Source: Symsagittifera roscoffensis (taxonomy: Eukaryota > Xenacoelomorpha > Acoela > Convolutidae). From it: DNA of 64,000 nucleotides. This document shows positions 43,453-54,000 of the stretch, piece by piece; the first letter of the stretch is position 1, and every line of letters starts with the position of its first letter. The DNA lies in contig NC_087068.1 in the NCBI RefSeq assembly GCF_963678635.1, forward strand, positions 50,923,724 through 50,987,723. The letters run 5' to 3'. The notes beneath the pieces are model-generated. The model was not told where the DNA came from. It saw only the letters and a list, made by a program, of their open reading frames with translations, and ran no database searches. The position numbers were made by a program, and so were the translations under genes.

Positions 43453-43521
43453 TTTATAAATAGATTTTAATTCATTGATTCTCTTTAAAATTTTATCTTT
43501 ATTTGCATGATAAGGACAGTC

Positions 43522-43764
43522 TTACACACTATATTTCTTCAAGTTTTGTGTCTCCTCATAGTCGGTCCTCATCGGCAAAGCGTAGCCAAGCTTCTTTCCA
43601 CGCTGGATTGAAACCGTGGTGTCCAGTGTGTTCAACAACACACTGACACACAGTCCGTTTCGCGTTACCGAGAAGCTCCGGCCTAAAATCACCGAACTCT
43701 GACTATTTGGATTCGGTACCAAGCAAACCTGTTTACTATCACTCAATGAATTTAAATTTCTCAT
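43522..43764 (-). CDS. Start of the pol frame after Gag-protease
   Basis: Its ATG overlaps the Gag-protease stop as A-T-G-A at 43764-43761. The 80 codons resemble the conserved stretch between protease and RT of gypsy elements (V-S-I-Q-R-G-K-K-L-G-Y-A). An in-frame TAA at 43522-43524 separates it from the RT frame, which is otherwise the same frame. The stop may be a lesion of this copy or a read-through site. Confidence 0.6.
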   Translation of the reverse strand: MRNLNSLSDSKQVCLVPNPNSQSSVILGRSFSVTRNGLCVSVLLNTLDTTVSIQRGKKLGYALPMRTDYEETQNLKKYSV

Positions 43765-46700
43765 TCTAAAAATTGCTCAACAGCTTGTCCTGGTTTTAAT
43801 TTTACTTTTCTATCCAAAAAAACTGGTACCTTATTTTCGTCTGTTATTATCCTTTTAATTGGTCTCTTAACATACTTTCGGTCCGGGTTTCTAATCCGTA
43901 TCAGACCGTTGTTCAAATCAATCATCACGTCAAAATTCCTGACAAAATCTCTGCCCAAAATGAATTGGTCGGCATCGTCCAGATTCTCTACCACCAGGAA
44001 GCTCATCCAAAGATCTCGTCCTCCCATGTGAAGGACCGTTATCGGTGTTCTTCCGGCTAAGTAGATGGCTCCTCGATTTGCGGCTGCCAGTCGGAGATTC
44101 GTAGGAATCAGATCTTCCCGCGTGAAGCCCATTCTTTCCCAAGTTTTTATCGGCATCACACTCACTACCGCTCCTGTGTCCAGAAGCCCTGTGACTCCGA
44201 TTTTTGTTCCGTTGGTGTCGAGCAGATGTGCTGTCACATCTGCTTCATATCCAATGTGTACTGTGTCTTGTTCCATCATGGCGTCGTGGCCTATCCTGCG
44301 GACCTTGAGTTCCTCTTCTCCCAAATAGATCTGCCCTATTTGGTCATCATCTGTTGTTACATAAGTCCTGGTGTAGATACTGATCCCATCCACGTTCAGC
44401 ATCACTTGATACGGCCCATAGACTTCTAGGTAGCGTCCATGAAGTTTCTTCATGCGAGGGCCACCCGCCGTTAGTAGTGCCCTCACAGCCCTCGACTCGG
44501 TGCGTGGCTCCATCTGCCTCAGATAGTCTGCATATGTGTCCAAATGCATCAAAGTGAACTCAGACGGTTCACTCAGATTTCTGATTACCTGATGCCCTGC
44601 CACCGAGATTATCGACTGTATTTTACTTCCTTGCGGTGCCAAACCGAACCTCTGACCAGAGATAACATTAAGTTTCATACTCAAGCTGCTTGGTGCTTTT
44701 GCCTCTTCAACTTCCGTTGCTTCGAAGGCGTTCAATTGCTCCTGTAATTTTTCATTCTCCAGCTCGAGTTTCACCTTTTGTTCAATCTCTTTCGTCACTA
44801 GTTCCTGTTGTACTCTATTTATAGCATCTTTCGCAGCTGCCCTATAATCGATTTTGAAGTCATCGGCCGCAGTTGCTGGTTCCGGTTCACGTGCTTCTTC
44901 TGTTACCGCTTGCATCTTCTTTGCTACCAGCTCTTGAGGTTTATCCTTTCTGCGTGCCTCCGCTTCACTCAAAAGTCGAGCCTTGCTGGCTTTCACTCCT
45001 GACAAAGCTTCTTCATGTCTTGGATGCTTGATGTCTGCCACTGCATCCCAGAAATGCGGACAATCTGATTTAAAATGACCTTCCAAGTTACAAAAGAAAC
45101 ACCTCGGGCCGAGTTTCGCAATTACTCCTCGCATGAAATCCTCATGGTCCAACTCTGACGCATCTTCGTCCTCGAGGCTAAAGCCTATTGCTTTCGTGCC
45201 TTGTTTGTAAGCTGGGCATGCTGACACATGATGGTCTGTTGAACTGCAATTAGCACAAGAACGTCTCTTGTCCATATCATCCCTCGGTTTGTACCAATTG
45301 TTCCGTTGGTTTGCTGGTCCGTTGATAAAATTTCCATAATTGTTCTTGTAATATCCAGATCTCGAAGGAGGTTTCAACAACAGATACTCTTTTGATTTGA
45401 GCCTCAACTCCTCCGGTGTTGGCGCATTAGTTGATAGTGGTGTGTAATGCGTTGCTAGCATTGTGCGAAGTTCATCATTTTTCACACCACCGATGAATTT
45501 TGAGGCTACGGCCAGGTTCATCCTTCGGTGTGACTCATCCGGTTGGCTGCGTCTTCTCAGCATTTCCAAATCATCGAGAAACTTGTCTATTGTTTCATCT
45601 TCTCGTTGCCTCCGTTTCTCGAAGCGCATCATCGCCTGGTGCCCCTGCACCCCTGATCCGAAACGGTTTAACAAGATTTCGAAGATTTTTTCAGCAGTGT
45701 CACGTTGATATTGCTTCTTGGCCGTGACACAGTTCAGGGCTGTCACTTCCAAGTTGCTGGTGAGCGCGCTGCATTCCTGTCTCTCCGACAAGTCCTCTTC
45801 CTCGAAATGCAGCTTCATTACCTCTATCCAGGTATCAATACAGCCATCAGATTCGTCTTTGTAGCATCTTGGCTTCTTAAAGACTCTTCTGGACTTCTCA
45901 CTGCGTTCATTGGTTCTAGATAACCTCGTCAGGAATGTCTCCAACGACCTGTTCAGGGGTTCAAATGCTGTGGCCATTGCCGTAGCATCCCTTGAGTGTC
46001 CCGCTTGAGTGTCCTCACACCTTGTCGAAGGCTCTGTGTGCGGTGCATCCCTGCAATCCGAATCACCGTGAGCGTTTCCCGCTTGGCCCATATGACTCCT
46101 CCTCGGGCTTGCATGCCCCCTGTTGCCGGAATCACTTCTCCCAGTCGCATGTGTGTCTTGCGTTGGTCGTTCGTTAGAGGTTTGTCTGTTCCCCGTTGAG
46201 CTTGCTCTACTGTTCGGGCCCCATGCTGTATTACCCCTTGTGGCATAGCCTGATGAACTGCCCCTGCCTCTAGTGGATCCATACGTCTTCCTCCTTTGAT
46301 GTTCATTGAAGTTCACACTCGGTTCCCTGCTGGGACCTCCCGAGTTCGGCTCTCCTTCTTTTGGTCCACTCTTGCTGCTTAGTAGCCCGTCCAACCTATC
46401 CATGATAGCCTGAGTTCGCCTCTCCATCATCGCGTCTATTTTTGTGTCAAGAGTCCCAAGAGACTGCTCTTGCTGAATTCTTAACCTCTCCATGTCGTCT
46501 CTTAAGCGTAACTCTCGCTGTTCCGCCTCTCTGGTCATTCGCGACAAGTTCTTCGCCATATGCTCGTCCGTTCTTTCTTTCAAGCGTTTTTCGCTTCTGC
46601 CAACTTCTTGTCTGTTGCGGTTTATTTCTTCCCGCAGACTTTCTCTTTCAATGTGAACTGCTCTTTCTAGTTCACTCATCCTTATCGACATCTGTTCATT

Positions 46701-47657
46701 TTGTTCTCCTAAACTGCCCACTATGTTGTTTAAGGCTTCCTCTAGTGCTGCCCCGTTATCCATGAGTGGCGTCACTAGTGGTGATGTAACCCTGTCGGTC
46801 CCAGGTAACTTCGTGCTTGTCGAGATCCGGGCCTTGACTCTCTGCTTCAACGTCTTTTCATTATTTAATTCAGGATCCATTAACGCGTTGCCAAGCCCTC
46901 TGGTTCTACTCTCTCCAGGTTGTGGCTCCGAACTTGTCCTAATCGCGAAGTCCTTTGACTGGCCCGGTGTGTTTGCCTCTTTGCTTATCGTTGTCACTAC
47001 ACCAAATTTGTCCATGGTTCCAGTCTCTCTTCCGACGTGTGCCTCACTCTCCTGGATCGAACTATTGAGGCTGACTTGAGATCCAAAGTCCCCTTGCTCC
47101 TCTTCATCCTCTTCCTCCTGGGACTCATCATCGTTTCCTGCTCCTCCTCCCATGCTGAATGGAAAGATGTTTCCGAAGGTGTTCTTCATTCTTTCTGAGA
47201 ACGATGATGACGTTGTTTGTTTCCCAGTTCCGCTTGCCATCATAGTGTTGTCTGTTGGAGATCTTCTAGTTGCCGCTACTTCAGTTGAGATGTCGGACAG
47301 TTCCGACATCTCTTCCCGATCCAATGTCCCGGTTGAAGTGGCAAAATCTTGGCCTTGCTCTACCGGAGTAGATTCACTCGCCAGCCTTCTGCCTCCCCCT
47401 TCCAGTCCATTTACTTCCTGGTTGTCGTTCATGGTATGGTCCGTATTGACCTCCACTTCTAACAGTTCTCTTCGCTCTTCTGAGGTCTTCTGACTTCTCG
47501 TTTCAACCATTCTGCCTGAAACCGTCTCCTCTTTATCGGACCGGGATCGCTTGATCCAATCCACAAAAGGATCGGTCATCGTTTTTCTTTGCTTTTCAGG
47601 TATGAATTTCCTAGAGCTATTACCTCGTTTTGGTATCCTTGACTTGTCTAGACTCAT
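43761..47657 (-). CDS. Gypsy Gag-protease polyprotein
   Basis: 1298 codons from ATG at 47657. In order: a Ser/Glu-rich N-terminal part with an acidic run (about 178-190), a long coiled coil (about 305-425), a Gly/Ser/Arg-rich linker (430-560), and a capsid-like helical region (about 595-760, with D-K-F-L-D-D-L-E-M-L). Two CCHC zinc knuckles (CX2CX4HX4C) lie at 801-814 and 853-866. Then come a second coiled coil (940-985) and an aspartic protease with D-T-G at 1160-1162 and I-L-G-R-D-F at 1233-1238. Gag forms the particle and binds RNA; protease cleaves the polyprotein. Gag and protease are in one frame. The length exceeds usual gypsy Gag, mainly from the N-terminal 590 residues. It is intact in this copy. 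Confidence 0.92.
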   Translation of the reverse strand: MSLDKSRIPKRGNSSRKFIPEKQRKTMTDPFVDWIKRSRSDKEETVSGRMVETRSQKTSEERRELLEVEVNTDHTMNDNQEVNGLEGGGRRLASESTPVEQGQDFATSTGTLDREEMSELSDISTEVAATRRSPTDNTMMASGTGKQTTSSSFSERMKNTFGNIFPFSMGGGAGNDDESQEEEDEEEQGDFGSQVSLNSSIQESEAHVGRETGTMDKFGVVTTISKEANTPGQSKDFAIRTSSEPQPGESRTRGLGNALMDPELNNEKTLKQRVKARISTSTKLPGTDRVTSPLVTPLMDNGAALEEALNNIVGSLGEQNEQMSIRMSELERAVHIERESLREEINRNRQEVGRSEKRLKERTDEHMAKNLSRMTREAEQRELRLRDDMERLRIQQEQSLGTLDTKIDAMMERRTQAIMDRLDGLLSSKSGPKEGEPNSGGPSREPSVNFNEHQRRKTYGSTRGRGSSSGYATRGNTAWGPNSRASSTGNRQTSNERPTQDTHATGRSDSGNRGHASPRRSHMGQAGNAHGDSDCRDAPHTEPSTRCEDTQAGHSRDATAMATAFEPLNRSLETFLTRLSRTNERSEKSRRVFKKPRCYKDESDGCIDTWIEVMKLHFEEEDLSERQECSALTSNLEVTALNCVTAKKQYQRDTAEKIFEILLNRFGSGVQGHQAMMRFEKRRQREDETIDKFLDDLEMLRRRSQPDESHRRMNLAVASKFIGGVKNDELRTMLATHYTPLSTNAPTPEELRLKSKEYLLLKPPSRSGYYKNNYGNFINGPANQRNNWYKPRDDMDKRRSCANCSSTDHHVSACPAYKQGTKAIGFSLEDEDASELDHEDFMRGVIAKLGPRCFFCNLEGHFKSDCPHFWDAVADIKHPRHEEALSGVKASKARLLSEAEARRKDKPQELVAKKMQAVTEEAREPEPATAADDFKIDYRAAAKDAINRVQQELVTKEIEQKVKLELENEKLQEQLNAFEATEVEEAKAPSSLSMKLNVISGQRFGLAPQGSKIQSIISVAGHQVIRNLSEPSEFTLMHLDTYADYLRQMEPRTESRAVRALLTAGGPRMKKLHGRYLEVYGPYQVMLNVDGISIYTRTYVTTDDDQIGQIYLGEEELKVRRIGHDAMMEQDTVHIGYEADVTAHLLDTNGTKIGVTGLLDTGAVVSVMPIKTWERMGFTREDLIPTNLRLAAANRGAIYLAGRTPITVLHMGGRDLWMSFLVVENLDDADQFILGRDFVRNFDVMIDLNNGLIRIRNPDRKYVKRPIKRIITDENKVPVFLDRKVKLKPGQAVEQFLE

Positions 47658-50641
47658 TTTCTATTTGTCACTTTTTAATGCCTATACTTAACTCGATTGC
47701 TAGAGACCTTATAGTTTTATTAACAATAATAATGACACAACACAATAAATTCCACAAGATTCTATTAAATAGTGACCAAGAATCCCTGTATGTTGTCACA
47801 GTACAGTTTGTATAAAATTTATTCACACTAACCGATTATCGGTCCAAAGATTTTGAAATTAGCACAATATGATGTTATCAGTCAATTTAAAAGATAGTGT
47901 ACTCACTACCCAATCAAGCACAGTTTATGTTGATTTAAAATCAAAAACAAATAATTTATTTTGACACAATATGAATGTATTATATAAAAAAACCTATGTG
48001 TCTTGTACTCTTAGTCGGTCGCAGTACAATAGTCGAACCTGTCTTTTAAAGAAAAAGTTTTCCCTGCTCGGTGCTGCACCAAACAGACAAAACTTTGAAG
48101 GCAGTAATTTTCTCAAGTGGGCGTCTATTGCACCCACCGAGCACTGTGTTACCTATCTGCCTTCGGACTGCCCGAACTAGACCTACTAAAATCCTCAGGG
48201 CAGTCACTTTTCCCAAAAACGTATTATGTTTCAATCCACACCAATGAATCACGCTCTTTTTAATTTAGACTTAGTGTCGCGAATATCCGAGTTCGGACCT
48301 TTTCTGTATTAATCTGGTTCTTATTGGAAGGCAAGTTACCAGTGCAGTCACTGATACCTAGCTTGTGTGCTAATAACCTAATACCTCTCACTTTTTAGTC
48401 TTTCTTTCGTCTACATAAGTCCTTAATAAAACAATACCCCTCCGGATTGGCACAAATAGGACCCTTCCGGATTGATAGAATCTAGACCCCTCCGGATTTG
48501 GACCCCTCTGAGTTGGTTACTATAAGACCCCTCCGGATTTGGACCCCTCCGAATTAGCAACTATAAGATCCCTCCGGATTCGGACCCCTCCTAACTTGAA
48601 AAATCTTTGACCCCTCCGGATTGGGAGCCCTCCGGTTTTGTAAAAGTGGCTTTTCGGAGATTTCCTTTTTTCAACCTATACCCCTCCGGATACGTTACGT
48701 TCTCCGATGCAATTATGCTCTTTCAATTAACTGGGAAGGGTATTTAGTACCTTCCTAGACCCTTCCGGATTGAAGTTAAGCCTCTTATTTGACAATTCAC
48801 GCTAACGGTGAAGGGTCTTATCGCTGGCCTAACTTCGGCTCGATTAAGCTTTTGCTGTGCCTTTAGCCCTCCCTTTTGGTCTAGAATGGCCTAAAGTTAC
48901 TTTATTCAACCGCTATTACCTTTTGGTAGGGGTCTAAGGGTTTTTTCGGAAAAATTTATAAAACGTGAAGGGTGTACCCCTCCGGATTTGTGTAATTTGC
49001 TAAAAACAATCTCAAAAAAAATTTTCTCGCTGGCTTTTTCAAGTAATTCTCTTTCCTACTACTAAGTTTAGCTAATTTCTGATCTAATGGTACTAAGATT
49101 AACCGGATCTGTCCAGTTGTCGAAAAGTTATCAGCCAAAACGTCTTTCTTGCAAACTCAAAAAATTTCTCACTTATAGGTTCCACCTAACTTTTTCCGCA
49201 ATTCTGGTCCTTCCGACCTAAAAATTATTGATCCGAGCTCAGAAGGCCTATACTCTTCTAGTTCAATTCAAAAGACCCGATCTAAAACGCTTTGGCAGAA
49301 AAAATTTGGGAAAAACTATGCTACCTGGACCCCTCCGGATTGATGAATCCACCAAATCAAACACGTTATGTTCGATTTCTCTGCAACCCGGAAGGCTTTC
49401 GGGTAGCAGGTTTTAAAACTCGTAGATTCACTAGTGGACGTTGTCCGAACAACTAATTTTACTGTCGTAACTCAAAAATTTCAAAAAATTTTCTAAATTT
49501 ATAGTGTTCCGTTTTCTCAAAAATCACGAAAATTCGGTTTTTGGTTCCAAAATAGTTCCAACCACTTCCGAACTAAACTTAACCGGTTCTATCTATTATG
49601 GTAGTGCAGTTACGATGTAACACACTAACTTAGTGCTTTTTTCCGTTTCAAAAAATATCGATATCTCAAAAATCGCGACTTGTGGGGGGATCAAAATATC
49701 GCTATTTTGACCCTAAAAACCGGTCTGTTTTCGTTGTTTTTCACTGAAAAACGATATAAGACTATTAATATAGGCTATATAAATAATAATATTAGTAATA
49801 CTATACCCCTCCGGGTTTCCTCAATATCCGAATTAAGGTGCTTAACTCGGATATTCGCAGTTCGGTGAAGGGTCACTACAGTGCAGCACTGTCGAGCCCC
49901 CCACAGGTTACTATTTTACTTTTTGTACCAAAAGGGCTACAAAACTTGTTAACGATACCCAACAGTCGATTGTTGTTGTCGTTGAGCCCCTTCTTGTTGC
50001 TCCTTGTACTGCTTGCCGGATCGGTCTTCACCCAAGACCCTTCCGAATTGAGCGCAAATCAGCTGACCCTTCCGGATTGAGCGCAATTTATCATTAACGT
50101 GCTTAAATGCTCAAATAACCCTACAGTACAAGCCTCACAAACGGGCTACAAAACTGATCGTAACGATCCTGACTGATATAAATGCCTGTAACAACAATAT
50201 ATCTATCAACAACAAACGGGGGGGTTGGATCACATCTTGTCTGGGGGGATGATTTCTACTGATTTTTTACTTTTTTTTTTACTGTTTTTGGTTTTTTCGG
50301 TTATTTTTTATGTTTTTTGTTTTTCTTGGGTACTATACTACTTTTTGTTTGGTTTTACTTATATCTTTAAGTGTTTTTGGTCACAAACCACTCAGGGGAT
50401 GAGGGGTTCGCGATTTCCCCCACCCTTCCTGGTTCGTGAATTTTCGGTCTTAACTAGGTTAAAAAACTATTCCCGGTAATCCGGAAGGCTTCCGCGTTCC
50501 GAACTACCCTTCCGCTCCGGCGGTTTAGGCCTATTAAGGGCGTTAATGTGAGCATCCGCTCGGCGCGGAGTGCTCGTTAACGGTTCTGCCGGTCATGATG
50601 TTAAAAAAGAATAACACCCAGGAGCGCCATAAAAACATGTA
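47658..50641 (-). promoter_or_regulatory. Long untranslated leader of the gypsy element with CCYTCCGGATT repeats
   Basis: 3 kb without coding frames on the - strand. It contains more than ten copies of CCCYTCCGGATTKG, dense at 48437-48690 (48437, 48462, 48487, 48528, 48544, 48570, 48611, 48681) and scattered at about 48760, 48977, 49330 and 50070. Several pair with downstream AATCCGGAAGG-like sequence to form hairpins (for example 49330-49398). A similar hairpin is in each LTR. Role in packaging, translation control or transcription is unknown. Confidence 0.7.
50612..50629 (-). promoter_or_regulatory. Possible primer-binding site
   Basis: On the - strand TGGCGCTCCTGGGTGTTA begins 12 bases inside the 5' LTR end. 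The leading TGG and the position fit a tRNA primer-binding site. The matching tRNA was not identified. Confidence 0.4.
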
Positions 50642-51549
50642 TGTAACATTCGCCCGGAAGATACATATCGACGGATAACAAAACTAAGTCTTAAGACGAC
50701 TGGCTAGCGTCTAAACAGAGCTTTGCATGCTTTTCACCGTCTCTACCAAGCCAGTACTTTTCGGTGGTCTTTCCAACATCGGCTCGACAAAAACGTTACT
50801 GTTCTCCGGCTTCGACCAGAACGCTCAAATTAACTTAATTACATGCAAATAGTGAGCTCATGGCTGGGTCTCAGTATCCCCAGACCACGAGGTCACTCCT
50901 AAAAACAGGGTTACTACTTATATTATTATTGTTTTTGTTCAGTAGATAAAAATCATCATCTCCATCGAAGATGGATCAACACTTTCCCCCAACTCCTAGC
51001 TTCTCATCCTTATCAAAATGAATCTAGATATTAATTAAATTCAAGTCAGGACATGACAGGAAGCTAAAAGTTTATGCAACAGGATAAAAGTTCTAGTTCC
51101 TTTACCCTTCCGGATTGACGAATCCGCTGAATCAAGCTCGTTAATCTTGATTTCCTCCTAATCCGGAAGGCTGTCTCTTACCCTTCACCGTTGTTCGCAA
51201 CGGCCTTGCAACTATTGTAGCAGCACAATAGTTGCAACTCGGAACGTTCTCTGCTATGTTGTCGTTTTTTAATCTCGATTTTCGTCTTGTTCGCAATCGC
51301 AGATAAGGTTGTTGTTGTTTTTCTTAGTTCTTTTTGCTAAAATGGCCGTTTCTGACGTTTCTCAGAAATGTTACGTCATCACTTCGAAAATTTAAAATTT
51401 TAAAATACGGGAATATCCTGACCTTCACCGTTCTGCTAATCATCCGAATAACGTCGTTAATCCTTCAAAATCATTAACTCGGAAGGTTCACTGCTAAAAT
51501 TTCGAAGTCTGCAGAGATTGCACTTTGTCCCTTCTGGTCGAATGTCACA
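50642..51549 (-). repeat. LTR (5' LTR of the - strand gypsy element)
   Basis: 908 bp; starts TGTGACATTCG and ends CGAATGTTACA on the - strand. It should contain the promoter of the element. It interrupts ORF1 of LINE copy B: the last codons of the open ORF1 frame and its TGA stop come from this LTR. Confidence 0.95.
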
Positions 51550-52645
51550 ATTTTCGATATTTAATTTGTCGTTTTTTTTCTTTTGCAGAGTAAGAATGAA
51601 AATCTACGACCTGATTGTTGAGAACCTCATCCTTTTGTTTTTCTTCGCTTGGAGTAGCTGCACTGTTTGTTTTAGATTCATCAATCAAAACTCCAGATGG
51701 TGGTGCTTCAACATTCTTATCTTCTTCATTTTCGGTACCATTACAAAACTTATCGCTTGTTGTTTCGTTATCGTTTTTCTCGTCGCTGGCATTATTGGAG
51801 CTTGGTTTTTGTGGGTAGTGATTATTTGGATTTTTGGTTATTTGGTTCCCTATGTTACACCAATCATCGTGATGACCTTTTTCTTGGCGTCCAGACATCT
51901 TGCATTTTTGACATTCATGTAGTGAAGGTATGTGAAACGAGTTTTCTACACCTTCCCACATTTTGAAGCCATCCATTCTCGATTTATAAGACCAGTCCTT
52001 CAGCTTTTTCTCTTGTTCTTCGTTTTGTATTTTAACTTCTAAAATTGCTCTTCCTGTGTAAACATACTGACCCGGTTCAGTAACGATACAGGTCTCACGT
52101 TGGAATATGGGGCTATGAATTATGTCTTCTGGCAATTGGAGAATTAATTTCGCTTCGATATCGTTGCATACATAAGGCAAGTTCGACAATTTGATTTTTG
52201 CTAGTTTAGGGTAAATGCTCTTGGGTCTATGAGACCTTGGAAAGCATCCCATGGGAAATACCGTCCTGTTAAGTAGAATGATTCCTTCGCTTTTGATGCT
52301 AGTAATGAATTGCTCTGCTTCGGGGGGAGCAATAACTGTCAGTGTATGAAGTTTGCGGTCATCTTTCGTCACGGTTATTGTTTTTGAGATTGTCATCTTC
52401 TGTTGCATTGTTGTGGGGAATTGTTTAAGTATATCGGAAGCACAACTTCGATATGCCTGCGCCAGATTTTCAGCTGACCTTACAATTTCTCTCGAGAATG
52501 GGGGGATGATTTTGATTATTTGGATTTGTTTTGTTTGTGTCGTCGATTTGTTTGCTGTTAGCGCATTTCTGAAATTTGTCTCCGTTTCAATCAGCACTTC
52601 GTGAGTAATTGGTAGCTGAGATTCCGTCAGTTGTTGTTGACTCAT
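51545..52645 (-). pseudogene. LINE copy B ORF1, truncated by the gypsy insertion
   Basis: 366 codons from ATG at 52645. Residues about 90-205 look like an RNA-binding fold (I-K-L-S-N-L-P-Y-V). A CCHC-like motif C245-x2-C248 ... H258/H259 ... C263 follows, then a Ser/Asn/Glu-rich tail. ORF1 proteins bind the LINE RNA. The stop is supplied by the LTR at 51545-51549. Copy A (30290-30390) shows what the joined sequence looks like, so only a short C-terminal piece was lost or altered. Confidence 0.85.
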
Positions 52646-52745
52646 GACTTGGTTTTACTCAATGGGGGGCAAAAAAGCCTTCACCCGTAGGTATACTTGA
52701 AAAAAAATTTAGATTTTTCTCTTTCAAAATGTAGAAATCAGAAGG

Positions 52746-53640
52746 CAAAAACATCAACTATATTGCACGTGCAAAAACATGCTGATTGTGCGTTTTATTT
52801 ATTCTAAAAAATTTAGAATCAACAAAACATTTGTTTTAATTGTGCATGTTTAAAAAAGTTCATATTCCTTATCATCATGAAACTTGTTTGAAATGATTCC
52901 ATTCTCTTTTCAACGGTGTCTTGCAGAAATGAAGACAACTAACTATTAAGACATTTTGATGGGAATCCAGGACCAAGGCGCTACACAAATGTGTGTCTGA
53001 AAGAGTTTGACCGCCGCTTAAATTTGAAGAGTTAATTTTGAATCTGTTAACGCTCAACTTCTTTTCACCTGGTCGTCCCGTACCAGTCAAGTTGCCTTTA
53101 TTTGTTTCCTCCAAATTTGGTAAATCGGGAAGCTGCTTCACACCAATGTATCTGATCGCATCTATTGACGTTTGATTCAGGTTTACTCTGTTTTTTCCAG
53201 TGTTCAAGATGTTAAACTCAATTGTTGATTCTCCTTCGTTTTCTAGACAACTGCATATTCATGCTCGTCGTCTGCTGTAAGTAGACAAATACCATATTGA
53301 ACAATCAGAATCGAGACAAAAAGCAATTTTTCGAAATAGATGTTTTTCTATTTCCTAAATTTGCCCAGAAACTAAAAATCAGAAACTAAAAAATCATAGC
53401 AACCGAGGTTACAGTTAGGAGTCCCTTCATCACATATTCCAGTCCAAACCCTTGGAATTTTTTACATATGGAAGTGAAACTGATAAAAAGGAGATGATTT
53501 GGATTGATGTGTTTAAAATTAAACGCGATACGGGTTACGTTCTTTTAATAAGAACACGGAACTCGACACCAGAAAAAAAATATATATATTGCATTACAAA
53601 TAAAAAATTTCTTCGAAAGTTGTTTTTGTCATTTTTTTTG
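52746..53640. other. Flank upstream of LINE copy B; unassigned
   Basis: A - strand open frame (53207-52875) has no recognised domain. A short motif at 53390-53445, including the palindrome GTAACCGAGGTTAC (here with one change), is shared with 30434-30480 inside LINE copy A. Confidence 0.5.
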
Positions 53641-54000
53641 TACCGAGTACGCAAGCGGCGTTCGCAATCAGTATTGCCAGGGAGATTCTTTGTTTTAAAA
53701 GCTGCCTGTCCTAGGTTCCTCAGTACTTATGCTAAGGTTCTTACTAAGCTTGTTCAAAAATATTTGTACTGGGGCCAGCGGCGCCCTGAAGCTGAAAAGT
53801 TAGCGGTTGAAAAAGATATCCATCATCTACTGTCTTCATTTTTATCATTTTTTCGCTCTTCTGCTTCAGCGGCAGCCGTACCAGGGCTACAAACCGACCC
53901 CGCACTAATCCAGCTGGGGGCTAGGGAGCCTACCACCGTTACATCCCACAAGAGCTGCTTACCAGCATGCCTCGTGCTCGTCGTAGCAAAAGACCTCTGA
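53640..54000 (-). pseudogene. C-terminal relic of another non-LTR retrotransposon
   Basis: On the - strand, with frame changes: Q-L-L-W-D-V-T-V-V-G-S-L-A-P-S, then a run of A-A-A-E-A-E-E-R-K, then P-x-x-x-x-N-I-F-L-N-K-L and a terminal A-N-A-A-C-V-L-G-T. These features mark the C-terminal region of a group of RT-type LINE proteins. The + strand open frame over the same stretch (53452-54000, TTG start) is its shadow. No RT motifs are left. Confidence 0.55.

Larger units (their letters stand above)
35214..51549 (-). mobile_element. 16.3-kb Ty3/gypsy-type LTR retrotransposon with extra coding regions
   Basis: LTRs at 50642-51549 (5') and 35214-36124 (3'). Inside, on the - strand: a leader of 3 kb, Gag-protease, a pol stretch with RT and RNase H, a charged insert, integrase with a long C-terminal extension, and a coiled-coil accessory region. 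The order protease-RT-RNase H-integrase is that of Ty3/gypsy. No envelope-like glycoprotein was seen. Flanking ATTT on both sides (35211-35214 overlapping the first LTR base; 51550-51553) fits a 4-bp target duplication. The LTRs differ by about 1%, so insertion is recent. The copy is defective in RT. Confidence 0.92.
31650..52745 (-). mobile_element. Non-LTR retrotransposon copy B, split by the gypsy element
   Basis: 5' part at 52745-51550 (5' UTR, ORF1); 3' part at 35213-31650 (ORF2, 3' UTR and an A-tract at about 31650-31659). ORF2 carries an APE-type endonuclease, an RT with Y-A-D-D and a C-terminal CCHC zinc motif, as in L1/Tx1-like LINEs. About 4.8 kb without the insertion. ORF2 is broken by two frame changes. 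The 5' end of copy A starts directly after the A-tract of copy B. Confidence 0.85.

Noticed and set aside
48437-48690. Repeat array considered as a CRISPR
   Set aside because: Repeat and spacer lengths are irregular, the context is a eukaryotic retrotransposon leader, and there are no cas genes.
53452-54000. 182-codon + strand frame
   Set aside because: Starts at TTG and lies antisense to recognisable LINE C-terminal sequence on the - strand.
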